From: Subtercola sp. Z020
GTDB lineage: Bacteria; Actinomycetota; Actinomycetes; Actinomycetales; Microbacteriaceae
Direction of reading: 5' to 3'
Length of the DNA: 36,800 nucleotides
Assembly (NCBI RefSeq): GCF_002931235.1
Contig: NZ_PSTT01000017.1
Location: forward strand, 1-36,800
Shown here: piece by piece, positions 7,504-16,795 of the stretch
How positions within the stretch are numbered: the first letter of the stretch is position 1
Layout of the letters: every line of letters starts with the position of its first letter
Position numbers and translations under genes: made by a program
Notes under the pieces: generated by a model
The model's input: the letters and a program-made list of their open reading frames with translations, nothing else
The model's database searches: none
What the model was told of the DNA's origin: nothing

Positions 7504-8097
7504 ATGCTTAAACTTGTGACCCAACACATCGAACGTGGTGACACCGAACCAGAAGTGAGTCTCGACTCGCTCCTGCACAAGGTGGCAGCCGCAGACCAGC
7601 GGGCCTTTTCAGAACTCTACGACAGGGTCGCCCCTCGAGTTCTCGGTCTGATCAGGCGTCTTCTCATCGACTATGCACAGTCTGAAGAAGTGGCACAGGA
7701 GGTCTTCCTCGAAATCTGGAAGACCGCCAACCGCTTCGACACCAGCAGAGGCGCAGCAATGTCGTGGATCCTCACGATGGCGCACCGCCGGGCGGTCGAC
7801 CGCGTGAGAGCGTCGCAGGCCGGCCACGATCGCGACACGAAGATCGGCATCAGGGATCTCGAGCGCGAGTACGACCAGACATCAGAGACCGTCGAGATAC
7901 GCATCGAGCACGAAAGGGTGAAGAAGGCCATGGGTCAACTGACTGAGCTGCAACGCCAGGCCATTTCGCTCGCGTACTACGGCGGCTACAGCCACAGCGA
8001 GGTGGCAGAAATGCTTCACGTGCCGATCGGCACCGTGAAGACACGACTACGCGACGGAATGATCCGCCTGAGAGACGAGATGGGGGTCACATCATGA
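7504..8097 (+). CDS. sigK: ECF RNA polymerase sigma factor SigK
   Basis: The protein has sigma region 2 (AFSELYDRVAPRVLGLIRR, then EEVAQEVFLEIWKTA), the SigK-typical WILTMAHRRAVDRVR block and region 4 (LTELQRQAISLAYYGGYSHSE with HVPIGTVKTRLRDGM). It would redirect RNA polymerase when released by RskA. The stop overlaps the rskA start by four bases (ATGA), so the pair is translationally coupled. The start is uncertain. ATG 7504 gives 197 residues; an ATG at 7453 would add 17 residues with rare codons, and a GTG at 7516 is also possible. None has a strong ribosome-binding site. The gene uses more AGA, GAA and CTT codons than its neighbours. Confidence 0.9.
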   Translation: MLKLVTQHIERGDTEPEVSLDSLLHKVAAADQRAFSELYDRVAPRVLGLIRRLLIDYAQSEEVAQEVFLEIWKTANRFDTSRGAAMSWILTMAHRRAVDRVRASQAGHDRDTKIGIRDLEREYDQTSETVEIRIEHERVKKAMGQLTELQRQAISLAYYGGYSHSEVAEMLHVPIGTVKTRLRDGMIRLRDEMGVTS

Positions 8098-8951
8098 CGA
8101 AAGAAGAGCAGTACCTCCAGTCGGGTGCCTACGCACTCGATGCGCTGACAGAAGCAGAGACGCGCGACTTCGAGCGGGCGATGGCCGACTCGCCCGAGCT
8201 GGCCACAGAGGCTGCCGAGCTGCGCGCCACGGCGTTGCTGCTGGCCCTGGCCGCCACCCCGGTCGAGCCGTCTGCCGACCTCAAGAGCCGCCTGATGGCC
8301 CAGATCGCGGTGACCCCGCAGACCGTGTCGTCCTCCGACGCCGGTCAGGCTCCGGATGCCCGGCAGCTGCCGCTCGTACCGGCCACCCCGACCGTGTCAG
8401 ACACGGAGATCGCCGACGGTACCGAGGCGACACTCTCGTCGCGGCGGTACTCTGCGGCTGAGGAGAAGGCCCGCTCCCGCTGGTTCGCTCGCCCGGTCGG
8501 TGCTCTCGTGGCCGCTGCTGCGGCCATCGCGATCTTCGTCGGTGGCGGCGCGGTCGCCACCCAGTTCCTGCAGAGCAACACCGGTTCCTCGTCGTCGCAG
8601 GCCTCGGCCAGCGCGCTGGCCGAGATCTACGCGGCCTCCGACGTGAAGTCTTCCCACAGCACCGTCACCGGCGGGGGAGAGGCGACGGTGGTCTGGTCGG
8701 CCGAGCTCGGCAAGTCGGCCGTCGTCACCCAGGGCCTGCCCGCCCTGCCCGACGGCAAGACCTACGAGGCCTGGTACATCAACGGCACCACGGTCACTCC
8801 GGCGGGTACGTTCACGCCGGGCGGCGACACTACGACGTCGCACGTGCTCACCGGCTCGCTGCGGTCGGGCGATGTGGTCGGTGTGACGGTCGAACCGGCC
8901 GGCGGATCGCAGGCCCCGACGACGGCGCCCATCCTGACGGTCGCGTCGTAA
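8094..8951 (+). CDS. rskA: Anti-sigma-K factor RskA
   Basis: A 285-residue single-pass membrane protein. Residues 1-70 form the cytoplasmic anti-sigma domain with the family opening YLQSGAYALDALTEAE; the zinc-binding His-Cys-Cys set is absent, as is usual for RskA. An acidic linker follows, then one membrane helix at about 134-156. The extracytoplasmic RskA domain runs from about 160 to 285, with the motifs GLPALPDGKTYEAWYI and TVEPAGGSQAPT. The protein holds SigK at the membrane; in mycobacteria regulated proteolysis (Rip1) releases it. Its start overlaps the sigK stop. A strong terminator follows. Confidence 0.93.
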   Translation: MTKEEQYLQSGAYALDALTEAETRDFERAMADSPELATEAAELRATALLLALAATPVEPSADLKSRLMAQIAVTPQTVSSSDAGQAPDARQLPLVPATPTVSDTEIADGTEATLSSRRYSAAEEKARSRWFARPVGALVAAAAAIAIFVGGGAVATQFLQSNTGSSSSQASASALAEIYAASDVKSSHSTVTGGGEATVVWSAELGKSAVVTQGLPALPDGKTYEAWYINGTTVTPAGTFTPGGDTTTSHVLTGSLRSGDVVGVTVEPAGGSQAPTTAPILTVAS

Positions 8952-8987
8952 CAGACCGCAGACGCGCACAGGCGCGCACAGCACGCA

Positions 8988-9021
8988 GAAGCCCCGCCGA
9001 TCATCCGAACGGCGGGGCTTC
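8988..9021. terminator. Strong bidirectional terminator
   Basis: GAAGCCCCGCCG and CGGCGGGGCTTC form a 12-bp stem with a 10-base loop, followed by TTCGTTGT. It lies between rskA (+) and the end of the pst operon (-). Confidence 0.85.
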
Positions 9022-9067
9022 TTCGTTGTGCAGGGTGCCGGCAGCACCGGCGACCGGATGCTCGGGC

Positions 9068-9847
9068 CTAGCCGAAGCGACCGCTGACGTAGTCCTCGGT
9101 CTCCTTCATGGTGGGGCTGCCGAAGATGGTCGTCGTGTCGTTGTACTCGATGAGCTTGCCGGGCTTGCCGGTGCCGGCGATGTTGAAGAACGCGGTGCGG
9201 TCGGAGACCCGGCTCGCCTGCTGCATGTTGTGGGTCACGATGACGATCGTGTAGTCCTCTTTGAGCTCGGTGATGAGGTCTTCGATCGCGAGGGTGGAGA
9301 TCGGGTCGAGGGCCGAGCAGGGCTCGTCCATCAGCAGCACATCGGGCGAGACGGTGATCGCGCGGGCGATGCAGAGACGCTGCTGCTGGCCGCCCGAGAG
9401 GCCGCCGCCGGGGAGGTTCAGGCGGTCCTTCACCTCGTTCCAGAGGTTCGCGCCGCGCAGGCCCTTCTCGACCAGGTCGTCGCCGTCGCCTTTCGAGAGG
9501 CGGCGGTTGTTCAGTTTCAGACCGGCCAGCACGTTGTCGCGGATCGACATCGTGGGGAACGGGTTCGCGCGCTGGAAGACCATGCCCACCTGCCGGCGCA
9601 CCATCACGGGGTCGACGCCCTGGGCGTAGAGGTTGTTGCCGTCGATCAGCACCTCACCCTTCACATGCGCCCCGGGGATGACTTCGTGCATCCGGTTCAG
9701 GGTGCGCAGGAAGGTCGACTTGCCACAGCCCGACGGGCCGATGAAGGCGGTGACGGTGCGCGGCTCGATGGTGATCGAGACACCCTCCACCGCGAGAAAG
9801 TCGCTGTAGTAGACGTTGAGGTCGTTGACTTCGATTCGCTTAGACAC
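9068..9847 (-). CDS. pstB: Phosphate ABC transporter ATP-binding protein PstB
   Basis: A 259-residue ATPase that powers high-affinity phosphate import. Visible motifs are Walker [10 protein letters not shown], the PstB-specific [11 protein letters not shown] block, signature LSGGQQQR, Walker [14 protein letters not shown] and the H-loop histidine in IVTHNMQQA. The GTG at 9847 has AAAGGAAA close upstream. It is the last gene of pstS-pstC-pstA-pstB and is followed by a terminator. phoU, often the next gene in other bacteria, is not here but at 23701, beside senX3. Confidence 0.97.
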   Translation of the reverse strand: MSKRIEVNDLNVYYSDFLAVEGVSITIEPRTVTAFIGPSGCGKSTFLRTLNRMHEVIPGAHVKGEVLIDGNNLYAQGVDPVMVRRQVGMVFQRANPFPTMSIRDNVLAGLKLNNRRLSKGDGDDLVEKGLRGANLWNEVKDRLNLPGGGLSGGQQQRLCIARAITVSPDVLLMDEPCSALDPISTLAIEDLITELKEDYTIVIVTHNMQQASRVSDRTAFFNIAGTGKPGKLIEYNDTTTIFGSPTMKETEDYVSGRFG

Positions 9848-9904
9848 GGGTTTCCTTTGGGGAGAGCTGTTCGGGAAGAAAGAGCGTGGGCCGTGGGCGC
9901 GCGG

Positions 9905-11005
9905 CTAGCGCGAGCCCTTGGGGGCGAAGATCTTCGCGACGATGCGCGCGATCAGGTTGAGGATGACCACCAGAATGACCAGGAGCAGCGCAGCGCCCCA
10001 CGCCGAAGCGTTCGAGGCGGCGATGTCGGCACCCGGGAAGGCGTATCCGGTGTAGGCGAGCACGGGCAGGGTCTGCATGGGCCCGTCGAACGCATTCGAG
10101 TTGAAGTTGTCGGTGAAGCTCGCCGCGAGGAAGATCGGGGCCGTCTCGCCGATGACGCGGGCGATCGCCAGCATGATGCCGGTGATGAGACCCGCGATCG
10201 CCGTCGGCAGCACGATGCGCACGATGGTCGCAAACTTCGACACGCCGAGGGCGTAGGAGGCCTCGCGGAGGTCGCCCGGCACCAGCCGCAGCATCTCCTC
10301 GCAGGCCCGTACCACGGTGGGGATCATCAGCACCGACAGGGCGACGGCGGCAGAGAACCCACTGAACGCCTTCGGGCCGACGAGGATCGAGAAGAGCGAG
10401 AAGGCGAAGAGGCCGGCGACGATCGAGGGGATGCCCGTCATCACGTCGACCAGGAACGTCACCGTGCGCGCCAGCCACTGCTTCGGCAGGGCGTACTCAA
10501 CGAGGTAGATCGAGGTGAAGAGGCCGATCGGAATGGAGATGAGCGCGGCGATGCCGGTGATGATCAGCGTTCCGACGATGGCCTGCAGGGCGCCGGGCGT
10601 CTGCTTGACCTCGAGCGTGTCGGGGTCGAAGGTCGACGCGCCGGTCTGCGTGATGAACGACCAGCTGAGTTCACTCGCCCCCTGGATGACCACGGTCGAG
10701 AGCGTCGAGACGAGGGGGATGAGCGCCAGCAGGAAGGCGACGGTCACCAGCCCGCGCACCAGCCGGTCGGTGGCCTTGCGGCGGTTCTCGACGACGAGGG
10801 AGAGGATGCCGAGGGCGACCAGGTAGACGACGGCCGTCAGCACGAGCCATCCGACGACGTTGAAGCCGATGAGCAGCAGGAGCAGGGCGCTGACGACAGC
10901 TGCGCCGACCAGAACGTAGAGTTCGGCGAAGCGGGGCAGCTGACCGGTGGTCAGCGAGTTGCCGACCGGCCCGGTCGGCTTCGTACGCTGGCTGAGGGCG
11001 GTCAA
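9905..11005 (-). CDS. pstA: Phosphate ABC transporter permease PstA
   Basis: A 366-residue inner-membrane permease. The core six helices carry the binding-protein-dependent transport motif EASYALGVSKFATIVRIVLP, which contacts PstB. An N-terminal extension adds a hydrophobic pair at residues about 28-67 before the canonical first helix; such extensions occur in actinobacterial PstA. The start is a TTG at 11005 overlapping the pstC stop (TTGA), so translation is probably coupled to pstC. Together with PstC it forms the phosphate channel. Confidence 0.95.
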   Translation of the reverse strand: MTALSQRTKPTGPVGNSLTTGQLPRFAELYVLVGAAVVSALLLLLIGFNVVGWLVLTAVVYLVALGILSLVVENRRKATDRLVRGLVTVAFLLALIPLVSTLSTVVIQGASELSWSFITQTGASTFDPDTLEVKQTPGALQAIVGTLIITGIAALISIPIGLFTSIYLVEYALPKQWLARTVTFLVDVMTGIPSIVAGLFAFSLFSILVGPKAFSGFSAAVALSVLMIPTVVRACEEMLRLVPGDLREASYALGVSKFATIVRIVLPTAIAGLITGIMLAIARVIGETAPIFLAASFTDNFNSNAFDGPMQTLPVLAYTGYAFPGADIAASNASAWGAALLLVILVVILNLIARIVAKIFAPKGSR

Positions 11006-12216
11006 TATCTCGCTCCTTCGATGTCTTCTTCAGGGGTGGGGCCTTCGTCGCCGGGCTTACCGGAGCGACTGGAACCGGCGACCACGTCGATGGCGGTCGC
11101 CGAAGCGAAGTCACCGGCGGGAATGCGGCTGAGAGGTCCCGGCGTGGAGGGCCCGGCGGGCTTCGACTTCTTCGACTTCCGCGGTTTGGCGTTGACGATC
11201 ACGCGGGCGATGGAGTTCACCGCGAGCGAGATCACGAACAGCATCAGGCCGGTACCGATGAGAGCGTCGCGCTGGAGAGTGGTGGCGATCGGGAAGTTCA
11301 GGGCGATGTTCGCCGCGATGGTCTGCGAGTTCTGGCCCTCGGTGATCAGTTTCACCGAGACCAGGATCGCGGGCGAGATGATGAGCGCGATGGCCATCGT
11401 CTCGCCGAGCGCGCGGCCGAGGCCGAGCAGGGTGGCGCTGACGATTCCCGACTTGGCGTAGGGGAACACCGACATGCGGATCATCTCCCAGCGGGTCGCA
11501 CCGAGGGCGAGGGCGGCCTCTTCGTGGAGCCGCGGTGTCTGCAGGAAGATCTCCCGGGAGATCGAGGTGATGATCGGGAGGATCATGACGGCCAGCACGA
11601 GGGCGCCGGCGAGGATGGTCGACCCGGTCGTGGTGACGGGGCCGCCGAAGATGGGGATCCAGCCGAGGTTCGCGCCCAGCCAGTCGGAGAGCGGGATGAG
11701 GAAGGGCCGGATCACGATGATGCCCCAGAGGCCGAAGACGATCGACGGCACGGCGGCCAGCAGATCGACGAGGTAGCCGAGAACGGAGGCCAGACGGCGC
11801 GGGGCGTAGTGCGAGATGAAGAGGGCGATGCCGATGCCGACCGGGGCGCCGAACAGCAGCGCGATCGCTGCCGACCAGAGCGTTCCCCAGATCAGCGGGC
11901 CGACATACGACCAGAAGTTCGGGAAGGCGGCGGTGGGGCCGGTGTTGAGCTGGTCGTTCGTCGACCAGTCGGCGGTGATCGCCGGGATGGCCGAGATGAT
12001 CAGGAAGAGGGCGACGCCCGCCAGGATGATCATGATGAGCACGGCGGAGCCAGTGCTCAGGAAGCGGAAGATGAAGTCACCCGGGCGAACCCGGGTACCG
12101 CCCCGGGAGGCGTCCGCAGCATTCTGCGGGCCGCCTCCCGAGGCCGTGCCAGTGGTCGAACCGAGGGTGTCGGTCGAGCTCGGGGGAGCAGATTGAACTG
12201 AGATCTTGTCGCTCAC
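11002..12216 (-). CDS. pstC: Phosphate ABC transporter permease PstC
   Basis: A 404-residue permease with six core helices and the transport motif EEAALALGATRWEMIRMSVF. It is longer than typical PstC. About 45 hydrophilic residues precede the first helix (rich in Ser/Thr/Gly), and a cytoplasmic tail of about 65 residues follows the last helix, beginning NAKPRKSKKSKPAG and ending EEDIEGARY. The function of these tails is unknown. GTG 12216 has GAAAGAA upstream. The stop overlaps the pstA start. Confidence 0.95.
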   Translation of the reverse strand: MSDKISVQSAPPSSTDTLGSTTGTASGGGPQNAADASRGGTRVRPGDFIFRFLSTGSAVLIMIILAGVALFLIISAIPAITADWSTNDQLNTGPTAAFPNFWSYVGPLIWGTLWSAAIALLFGAPVGIGIALFISHYAPRRLASVLGYLVDLLAAVPSIVFGLWGIIVIRPFLIPLSDWLGANLGWIPIFGGPVTTTGSTILAGALVLAVMILPIITSISREIFLQTPRLHEEAALALGATRWEMIRMSVFPYAKSGIVSATLLGLGRALGETMAIALIISPAILVSVKLITEGQNSQTIAANIALNFPIATTLQRDALIGTGLMLFVISLAVNSIARVIVNAKPRKSKKSKPAGPSTPGPLSRIPAGDFASATAIDVVAGSSRSGKPGDEGPTPEEDIEGARY

Positions 12217-12247
12217 AGTGTTCTTTCTCGAGAGTTCGTGACGGGTT

Positions 12248-12259
12248 CGGTTCGAACCG
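12248..12259. promoter_or_regulatory. 12-bp palindrome between pstS and pstC
   Basis: CGGTTCGAACCG is a perfect palindrome in the 53-base gap between pstS and pstC. A hairpin here could protect the pstS mRNA end or reduce read-through, giving more PstS than permease (inference). Confidence 0.35.
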
Positions 12260-12269
12260 GTGATTCAGA

Positions 12270-13394
12270 TTATTTGACGGTCTCGAGCGAGGCGAGGACC
12301 TTCGTCAGCATCTCGTCGGGGATCGGAGCCGAGCCGGCGTTCTTGGCGGCGACCTTCTGGCCGACGCTCGACGCGACGAAGCCGATGAACGACTTGGCCA
12401 GCTTGGCCTGGGCCGGGTCCTTGAACTGGCTGCAGACGATCTGGTACGAGACCAGCGGGATCGGGTACACGTCGGTGCCGGTCAGCTTCGAGTAGTCGAA
12501 CTTCTGCGACAGGTCGCCGGTTCCGGTCGGAACGGTGGTGGCTGCTGCAGCGAACGCGGCGGTGGCCGCATCCTGGCTGAACTCGACCTTGTTGATCGTC
12601 GCTGCGGTTGCGTCACCGATCGCGCTGTGGTCGGCGTAGCCGATGGTTCCGCTACCCGCGCCGACCGCCTGCACGACGCCGGAGCCGCCCTTCTGCGACG
12701 AGACATTGCCCGTGATGGGCCACGCGTTGCTGGCCGGGTTGGTCCAGATCGACGGGGCCGCGGCGCTGAGGAAGTTGGTGAAGTTCTGCGTGGTTCCGGA
12801 GCCGTCTGAGCGAGCGACGGTCGTGATCGCCGTGCTGGGCAGGGTCACACCGGGGTTGTCCGCGGCGATGGCCGGGTCGTTCCAGGTGGTGATCGCCAGC
12901 GAGAAGATCTTCGCGAGGGTGTCGGTCGACAGGTTCAGGTTGGTCACGCCGTCGAGCTTGTAGATGATGGCGACGCCGTCGAGGTACACGGGGAGGTTCA
13001 GGCCGCCGCCGGTGCCGCAGATGGCCTGGGCCGAGGTCTGCTGGTCGGCCTTGAGGGGCGCGTCGCTGCCGGCGAAGTCGTAGCTTCCGGCGAGCCAGTT
13101 GGTGACGCCACCGCCCGAGCCCTGCGACTTGTCGTAGTTCACGGTGACGCCCTTGACCTGGGCGTTGTAGGCGGTGATCCATGCGGTCTCGGCGTTGGCC
13201 TGGGCGCTGGAGCCGCCGGCCGTGATGGTGCCGGTCAGGCTCGCGTCGAGCGGAGCCGAGGTGGCAGCCGCGCTCGCGGTGCCGGTCGAAGCAGTGGTGC
13301 TCGCGGTTCCGGTGCTGCTCGACGAGCAGGCGGAGAGTGCGAGGGCGGCCGTGAGGAAGACGGCTCCTGTCGCAGCCACGTTCTTGAACTTCAC
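12270..13394 (-). CDS. pstS: Phosphate-binding lipoprotein PstS
   Basis: A 374-residue lipoprotein that captures phosphate outside the membrane for PstCAB. The signal peptide ends in lipobox LSAC with Cys23. A Ser/Thr linker follows, then the two-lobed binding domain. Phosphate-binding loops are visible: GGSSAQANAETAW, QGSGGGVTNWLAG followed by FAGSDAPL, and RSDGSGTTQNF. GTG 13394 has GAAAGGGA upstream. A PHO box lies about 122 bases upstream, so induction under phosphate limitation by RegX3 is expected. Confidence 0.97.
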   Translation of the reverse strand: MKFKNVAATGAVFLTAALALSACSSSSTGTASTTASTGTASAAATSAPLDASLTGTITAGGSSAQANAETAWITAYNAQVKGVTVNYDKSQGSGGGVTNWLAGSYDFAGSDAPLKADQQTSAQAICGTGGGLNLPVYLDGVAIIYKLDGVTNLNLSTDTLAKIFSLAITTWNDPAIAADNPGVTLPSTAITTVARSDGSGTTQNFTNFLSAAAPSIWTNPASNAWPITGNVSSQKGGSGVVQAVGAGSGTIGYADHSAIGDATAATINKVEFSQDAATAAFAAAATTVPTGTGDLSQKFDYSKLTGTDVYPIPLVSYQIVCSQFKDPAQAKLAKSFIGFVASSVGQKVAAKNAGSAPIPDEMLTKVLASLETVK

Positions 13395-13515
13395 TGTGTC
13401 CCTTTCAATTGGGGGGTAGTCCGACAGCGCCGCGGAGATGTTCGGGTGCAGGCGCTGATGGGGCCGGTGCAGGCCCTAAGCGAAAGTACGCGGTGGTCGT
13501 GACGAGAATGCCCCC

Positions 13516-13537
13516 GTCAGGTGAACGCAGGGTGAAC
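13516..13537 (-). promoter_or_regulatory. PHO box upstream of pstS (RegX3/PhoP-type site)
   Basis: Read towards pstS, two 11-nt direct repeats both start with a perfect GTTCACC (GTTCACCCTGC, then GTTCACCTGAC). This matches the PHO-box layout known from actinobacterial PhoP/RegX3 sites. A weaker third copy (CGTCACG) lies two repeat lengths further on, and TACTTT at 13488-13483 is a candidate -10. Confidence 0.8.
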
Positions 13538-13590
13538 AGCGTGTGGAGCGAGCGCGTCGGAGCGCTGATTCGGCGGGTACCGGTCGCAGG

Positions 13591-13616
13591 GCGCCGAGCG
13601 CCGAGCGCCGGCGCTA
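13591..13616 (-). repeat. 7-bp GC-rich tandem repeat at the mutT1-like stop codon
   Basis: GCGCCGA occurs twice, followed by GCGCCG and GCGCTA, the last containing the stop of the mutT1-like gene. On the minus strand the repeats can also fold into short hairpins (GCGCC/GGCGC) and may act as a terminator. Confidence 0.4.
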
Positions 13617-14543
13617 GACCTGCGGAACGTGCGTCTCGATCGCGATGATCCCGGAGCCCGGCTGGTCGAGCGAGAGGTGGAGCACCGAGAACCCGCCGAC
13701 CGGGAGGTCGCCGGCGCGGGTGAGGGAGGCCTGGCGCGTTCCGCCGGCCGCCAGCCCGATCTCGCGCACGATCTCGGGCAGCACGGGGCCGTGGGCGCAG
13801 AGGATGGCGCTGCGGAGCTTGCGCACCCGCTTCGACACCACGCGCCTCACATCACTGGTGCCGTCTTCGAAGGCATCCTGGCTGATCAGGGGTGTCGGGC
13901 GCACGCGGATCTCGGTCGCCTCCGAGAAGGGGGCGACCGTCTCGCGGCAGCGCCGGGCGTCGCTGGTCACGATCACGTCGGGCCCGAACGCGCGGAGGGT
14001 GGGCACGATCACATTGGCCTCTGTACGCCCACGATGCGTGAGCGGCCGCTCGGCATCCGGCCCGTCGAATTCGCTGCCGGGGATCGTCTTCGCGTGCCGC
14101 AGGGCGATGAGCGCGAAGGTGCGGGCGACGCCCTGGTCGACGAGCAGCTGGAACCGCTCGAGCACCTCGACATCGCGTTCGTACGTCAGAACCTTCTTCG
14201 CCTTGCGGAGCGAGAGCCATTCGAGGGAGTCGACCTCATCGTTCGGAACGAAGGCCTCCCCGATGTGCGCCGCACCGTGCACCTCGGCGGCCCAGTAGTA
14301 CACCACCTTGTCGCGGTTGTTCGGCATCGTGTAGCTCGTCACACCCAACGGCACACCGAGGTCGACGGCGAGGCCGGTCTCTTCGAGCACCTCGCGCACG
14401 GCGGTCTCGGGCAGCGTCTCGCCCGCTTCGACCTTGCCCTTCGGCAGCGAGACATCGTTCCGCAGCGGGCGGTGGATGACCAGCACCCGCACCTTGTCGC
14501 CGTCGAGGCGCCAGCACACGGCACCGGCAGCGTAGACGGTCAC
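13614..14543 (-). CDS. NUDIX hydrolase fused to a histidine phosphatase (MutT1-like)
   Basis: The 309-residue protein has two domains. The N-terminal NUDIX domain carries a complete box ([14 protein letters not shown] followed by REVLEETGL) at about residues 40-65. The C-terminal SixA-like phosphohistidine phosphatase domain starts at [12 protein letters not shown] and has a second catalytic histidine in [11 protein letters not shown]. Mycobacterial MutT1 has this architecture and degrades 8-oxo-GTP and diadenosine polyphosphates; the substrate here is inferred. GTG 14543 overlaps the ppk1 stop as GTGA, so it is coupled to ppk1. Confidence 0.9.
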   Translation of the reverse strand: MTVYAAGAVCWRLDGDKVRVLVIHRPLRNDVSLPKGKVEAGETLPETAVREVLEETGLAVDLGVPLGVTSYTMPNNRDKVVYYWAAEVHGAAHIGEAFVPNDEVDSLEWLSLRKAKKVLTYERDVEVLERFQLLVDQGVARTFALIALRHAKTIPGSEFDGPDAERPLTHRGRTEANVIVPTLRAFGPDVIVTSDARRCRETVAPFSEATEIRVRPTPLISQDAFEDGTSDVRRVVSKRVRKLRSAILCAHGPVLPEIVREIGLAAGGTRQASLTRAGDLPVGGFSVLHLSLDQPGSGIIAIETHVPQV

Positions 14544-16720
14544 CTCAGTGTTCCCGGTCGCTTGCGCCGTGAGGTGAGGTACATGAGGCGATCCTGCAGG
14601 TCGATCAGCTTCTCGCCGTCGTCGTTCACGGTGTGCCTGGTCCACTCGCCGTCGCCGTCGAGCCACCACGACGTGACGGTGTCGCTCATCGCCAGCTCGA
14701 ACAGCGCGCCGATCTCCTTGAGATGACCCGGCGCGACGAGGCGCACCAGCGCTTCGACACGACGGTCGAGGTTGCGGTGCATCATGTCGCTCGACCCGAT
14801 GAACACCTGCGGATCGCCGTTGTTCTCGAACGAGAAGATGCGCGAGTGTTCGAGATAGCGGCCGAGGATCGACCGCACCCGGATGTTCTCGCTGAGCCCC
14901 TCGACGCCCGGCTTGATCGCACAGATGCCACGCACCCAGATGTCGATCGGCACGCCCGCCTGGCTCGCCCGGTAGAGGCCGTCGATGATCGCCTCGTCGA
15001 CGATCGAGTTCAGCTTGATCTTGATGCCGGAGGGCAGGCCGTTCTGGGCGTTCGTCGCCTCCTGCGCGATGCGCTTCAGCAGCCCCTTGCGCAGGTGCAG
15101 CGGAGCCACCAGCAGGCGCTTGAACTTCTTCTCGATCGCGTAGCCGCTCAGCTCGTTGAAGAGTCGCGTCAGGTCTTTGCCGACCTGGTCGTCGGCGGTG
15201 AACAGGCCGAAGTCCTCGTAGATGCGGGAGGTCTTCGGGTTGTAGTTGCCGGTGCCGATGTGGCTGTAGTGCCGCAGCTTGCCCTTCTCGCGGCGCACCA
15301 CGAGAGCGAGCTTGCAGTGCGTCTTCAGGCCGACCAGGCCGTAGACGACGTGCACGCCGGCCTTCTCGAGCTTGCGGGCCCACGAGATGTTGTTCTGCTC
15401 GTCGAACCGCGCCTTGATCTCGACCAGGGCCAGCACCTGCTTGCCGGCCTCCGCCGCGTCGATGAGCGCTTCGACGATGGGGCTGTCACCCGAGGTGCGG
15501 TAGAGCGTCTGCTTGATGGCCAGCACGTCGGGGTCGGCCGCGGCCTGCTCGAGGAACGCCTGAACGCTGGTCGCGAACGACTCGTACGGGTGGTGCACCA
15601 GAATGTCCTGGCGGGCGATCGCCTTGAAGATGTCGGGCCGGGCGTTCGGCTCGGGCGGCAGCAGGTACACGTTCGTCGTCGGAACGTGCTTGGGGTACTT
15701 GAGGTCGGGCCGGTCCACCTTGCCGAGCTCGAAGAGACCGCCGAGGTCGAGCGGGCCGGGGATGCGGTACACCTCCTGCTCGGTCACGTCGAGCTCGCGC
15801 ACGATCAGACCGAGGGTCACATCATCCATCTCCTCCGTGATCTCGAGGCGGATGGGCGGACCGAACTTGCGCCGCAGCAGCTCCTTCTCGAGCGCCTGGA
15901 TGAGGTTCTCGGTCTCGTCTTCCTCGATCTCGACGTCTTCGTTGCGGGTGACGCGGAACACGTGGTGCTCGAGCACCTCCATGCCGGGAAAGAGGTGGCC
16001 GAGGTGGTTGGCCATCAGGTTCTCGAGGCTGATGAAGCGCACGTCGCCGGTGCGCTCCTTCGGGTCGACGCGCACGAACCGCGGCAGAACCTGCGGCACC
16101 TTGAGGCGGGCGAACTCCTGCCGGTCGCTCTTCGGGTTGCGCACGCGCACAGAGAGGTTCAGCGAGAGCCCCGAGATGTAGGGGAACGGATGCGCGGGGT
16201 CGACCGCGAGCGGCATCAGAACCGGGAAGATCTCGTCGCTGAAGACCTCGGTGAGACGGTCGCGGTCGGACTGGTCGAGGCTCTGCCAGTCGACGATGTG
16301 GATGCCCGCCTCATCGAGAGCGGGCTTGACCAGGTTCTGGTACGCCGCGGCGTGCCGGGCCTGCAGCTCGTGCACCGCCACGGAGATGTCGTCGAGAACA
16401 TCCTGCGGCCCGCGCCCGATGTTCGTCGGAACCGCCAGCCCGGTGACGATGCGGCGCTTCAGGCCGGCCACGCGCACCATGAAGAACTCGTCGAGGTTCG
16501 AGGCGAAGATCGCGAGGAAGTTCGCACGCTCGATCACCGGCAACGAAGGGTCTTCGGCCAGCTCCAGCACCCGGCGGTTGAACGCCAGCCAGCTGAGCTC
16601 GCGGTCGAGATAGCGGCCTTCGGGGAGCGCAGGGTCGTTGGGGTCTTCGATCAGCTCGAAATCGTCGTCGAGGTAATCCGCGCCCACGCCCGCGTCGAGA
16701 GTGATGTTGTCGCCGTCCAT
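14540..16720 (-). CDS. ppk1: Polyphosphate kinase 1
   Basis: A 726-residue enzyme that makes polyphosphate from ATP. It has the N-terminal block [19 protein letters not shown], the [19 protein letters not shown] region, the autophosphorylated histidine in [15 protein letters not shown] and the second PLD-like half with [17 protein letters not shown]. The length is normal. ATG 16720 follows a CATGAT -10 element by six bases, indicating a leaderless transcript. A PHO box lies 18 bases upstream of that -10, so phosphate-starvation control by RegX3 is likely. The mutT1-like gene is translationally coupled downstream. Confidence 0.97.
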   Translation of the reverse strand: MDGDNITLDAGVGADYLDDDFELIEDPNDPALPEGRYLDRELSWLAFNRRVLELAEDPSLPVIERANFLAIFASNLDEFFMVRVAGLKRRIVTGLAVPTNIGRGPQDVLDDISVAVHELQARHAAAYQNLVKPALDEAGIHIVDWQSLDQSDRDRLTEVFSDEIFPVLMPLAVDPAHPFPYISGLSLNLSVRVRNPKSDRQEFARLKVPQVLPRFVRVDPKERTGDVRFISLENLMANHLGHLFPGMEVLEHHVFRVTRNEDVEIEEDETENLIQALEKELLRRKFGPPIRLEITEEMDDVTLGLIVRELDVTEQEVYRIPGPLDLGGLFELGKVDRPDLKYPKHVPTTNVYLLPPEPNARPDIFKAIARQDILVHHPYESFATSVQAFLEQAAADPDVLAIKQTLYRTSGDSPIVEALIDAAEAGKQVLALVEIKARFDEQNNISWARKLEKAGVHVVYGLVGLKTHCKLALVVRREKGKLRHYSHIGTGNYNPKTSRIYEDFGLFTADDQVGKDLTRLFNELSGYAIEKKFKRLLVAPLHLRKGLLKRIAQEATNAQNGLPSGIKIKLNSIVDEAIIDGLYRASQAGVPIDIWVRGICAIKPGVEGLSENIRVRSILGRYLEHSRIFSFENNGDPQVFIGSSDMMHRNLDRRVEALVRLVAPGHLKEIGALFELAMSDTVTSWWLDGDGEWTRHTVNDDGEKLIDLQDRLMYLTSRRKRPGTLR

Positions 16721-16726
16721 TCCCTC

Positions 16727-16772
16727 ATCATGTCACTCACGGGCCGAGCGCGAGAGTAAACGGGAGGTGAAC
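16727..16772 (-). promoter_or_regulatory. PHO-box promoter of ppk1
   Basis: Read towards ppk1, the direct repeats GTTCACCTCCC and GTTTACTCTCG (16772-16751) have the 11-nt period of a PHO box. After 18 bases comes CATGAT (16732-16727) as the -10, then GAGGGA, then the ATG. The box takes the place of a -35 element. Confidence 0.7.
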
Positions 16773-16795
16773 GAGACGGTGGGTGGATGCCCGGG

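Noticed and set aside
9026-11461. An 811-codon open frame on the plus strand across the pst genes
   Set aside because: It is antisense to clearly recognised pstB, pstA and pstC, has no domain similarity, and is the usual result of high GC content removing stops from opposite frames.
14633-16759. A 708-codon open frame on the plus strand opposite ppk1
   Set aside because: It mirrors ppk1 codons and has no recognisable fold; ppk1 on the other strand is full length with all motifs.
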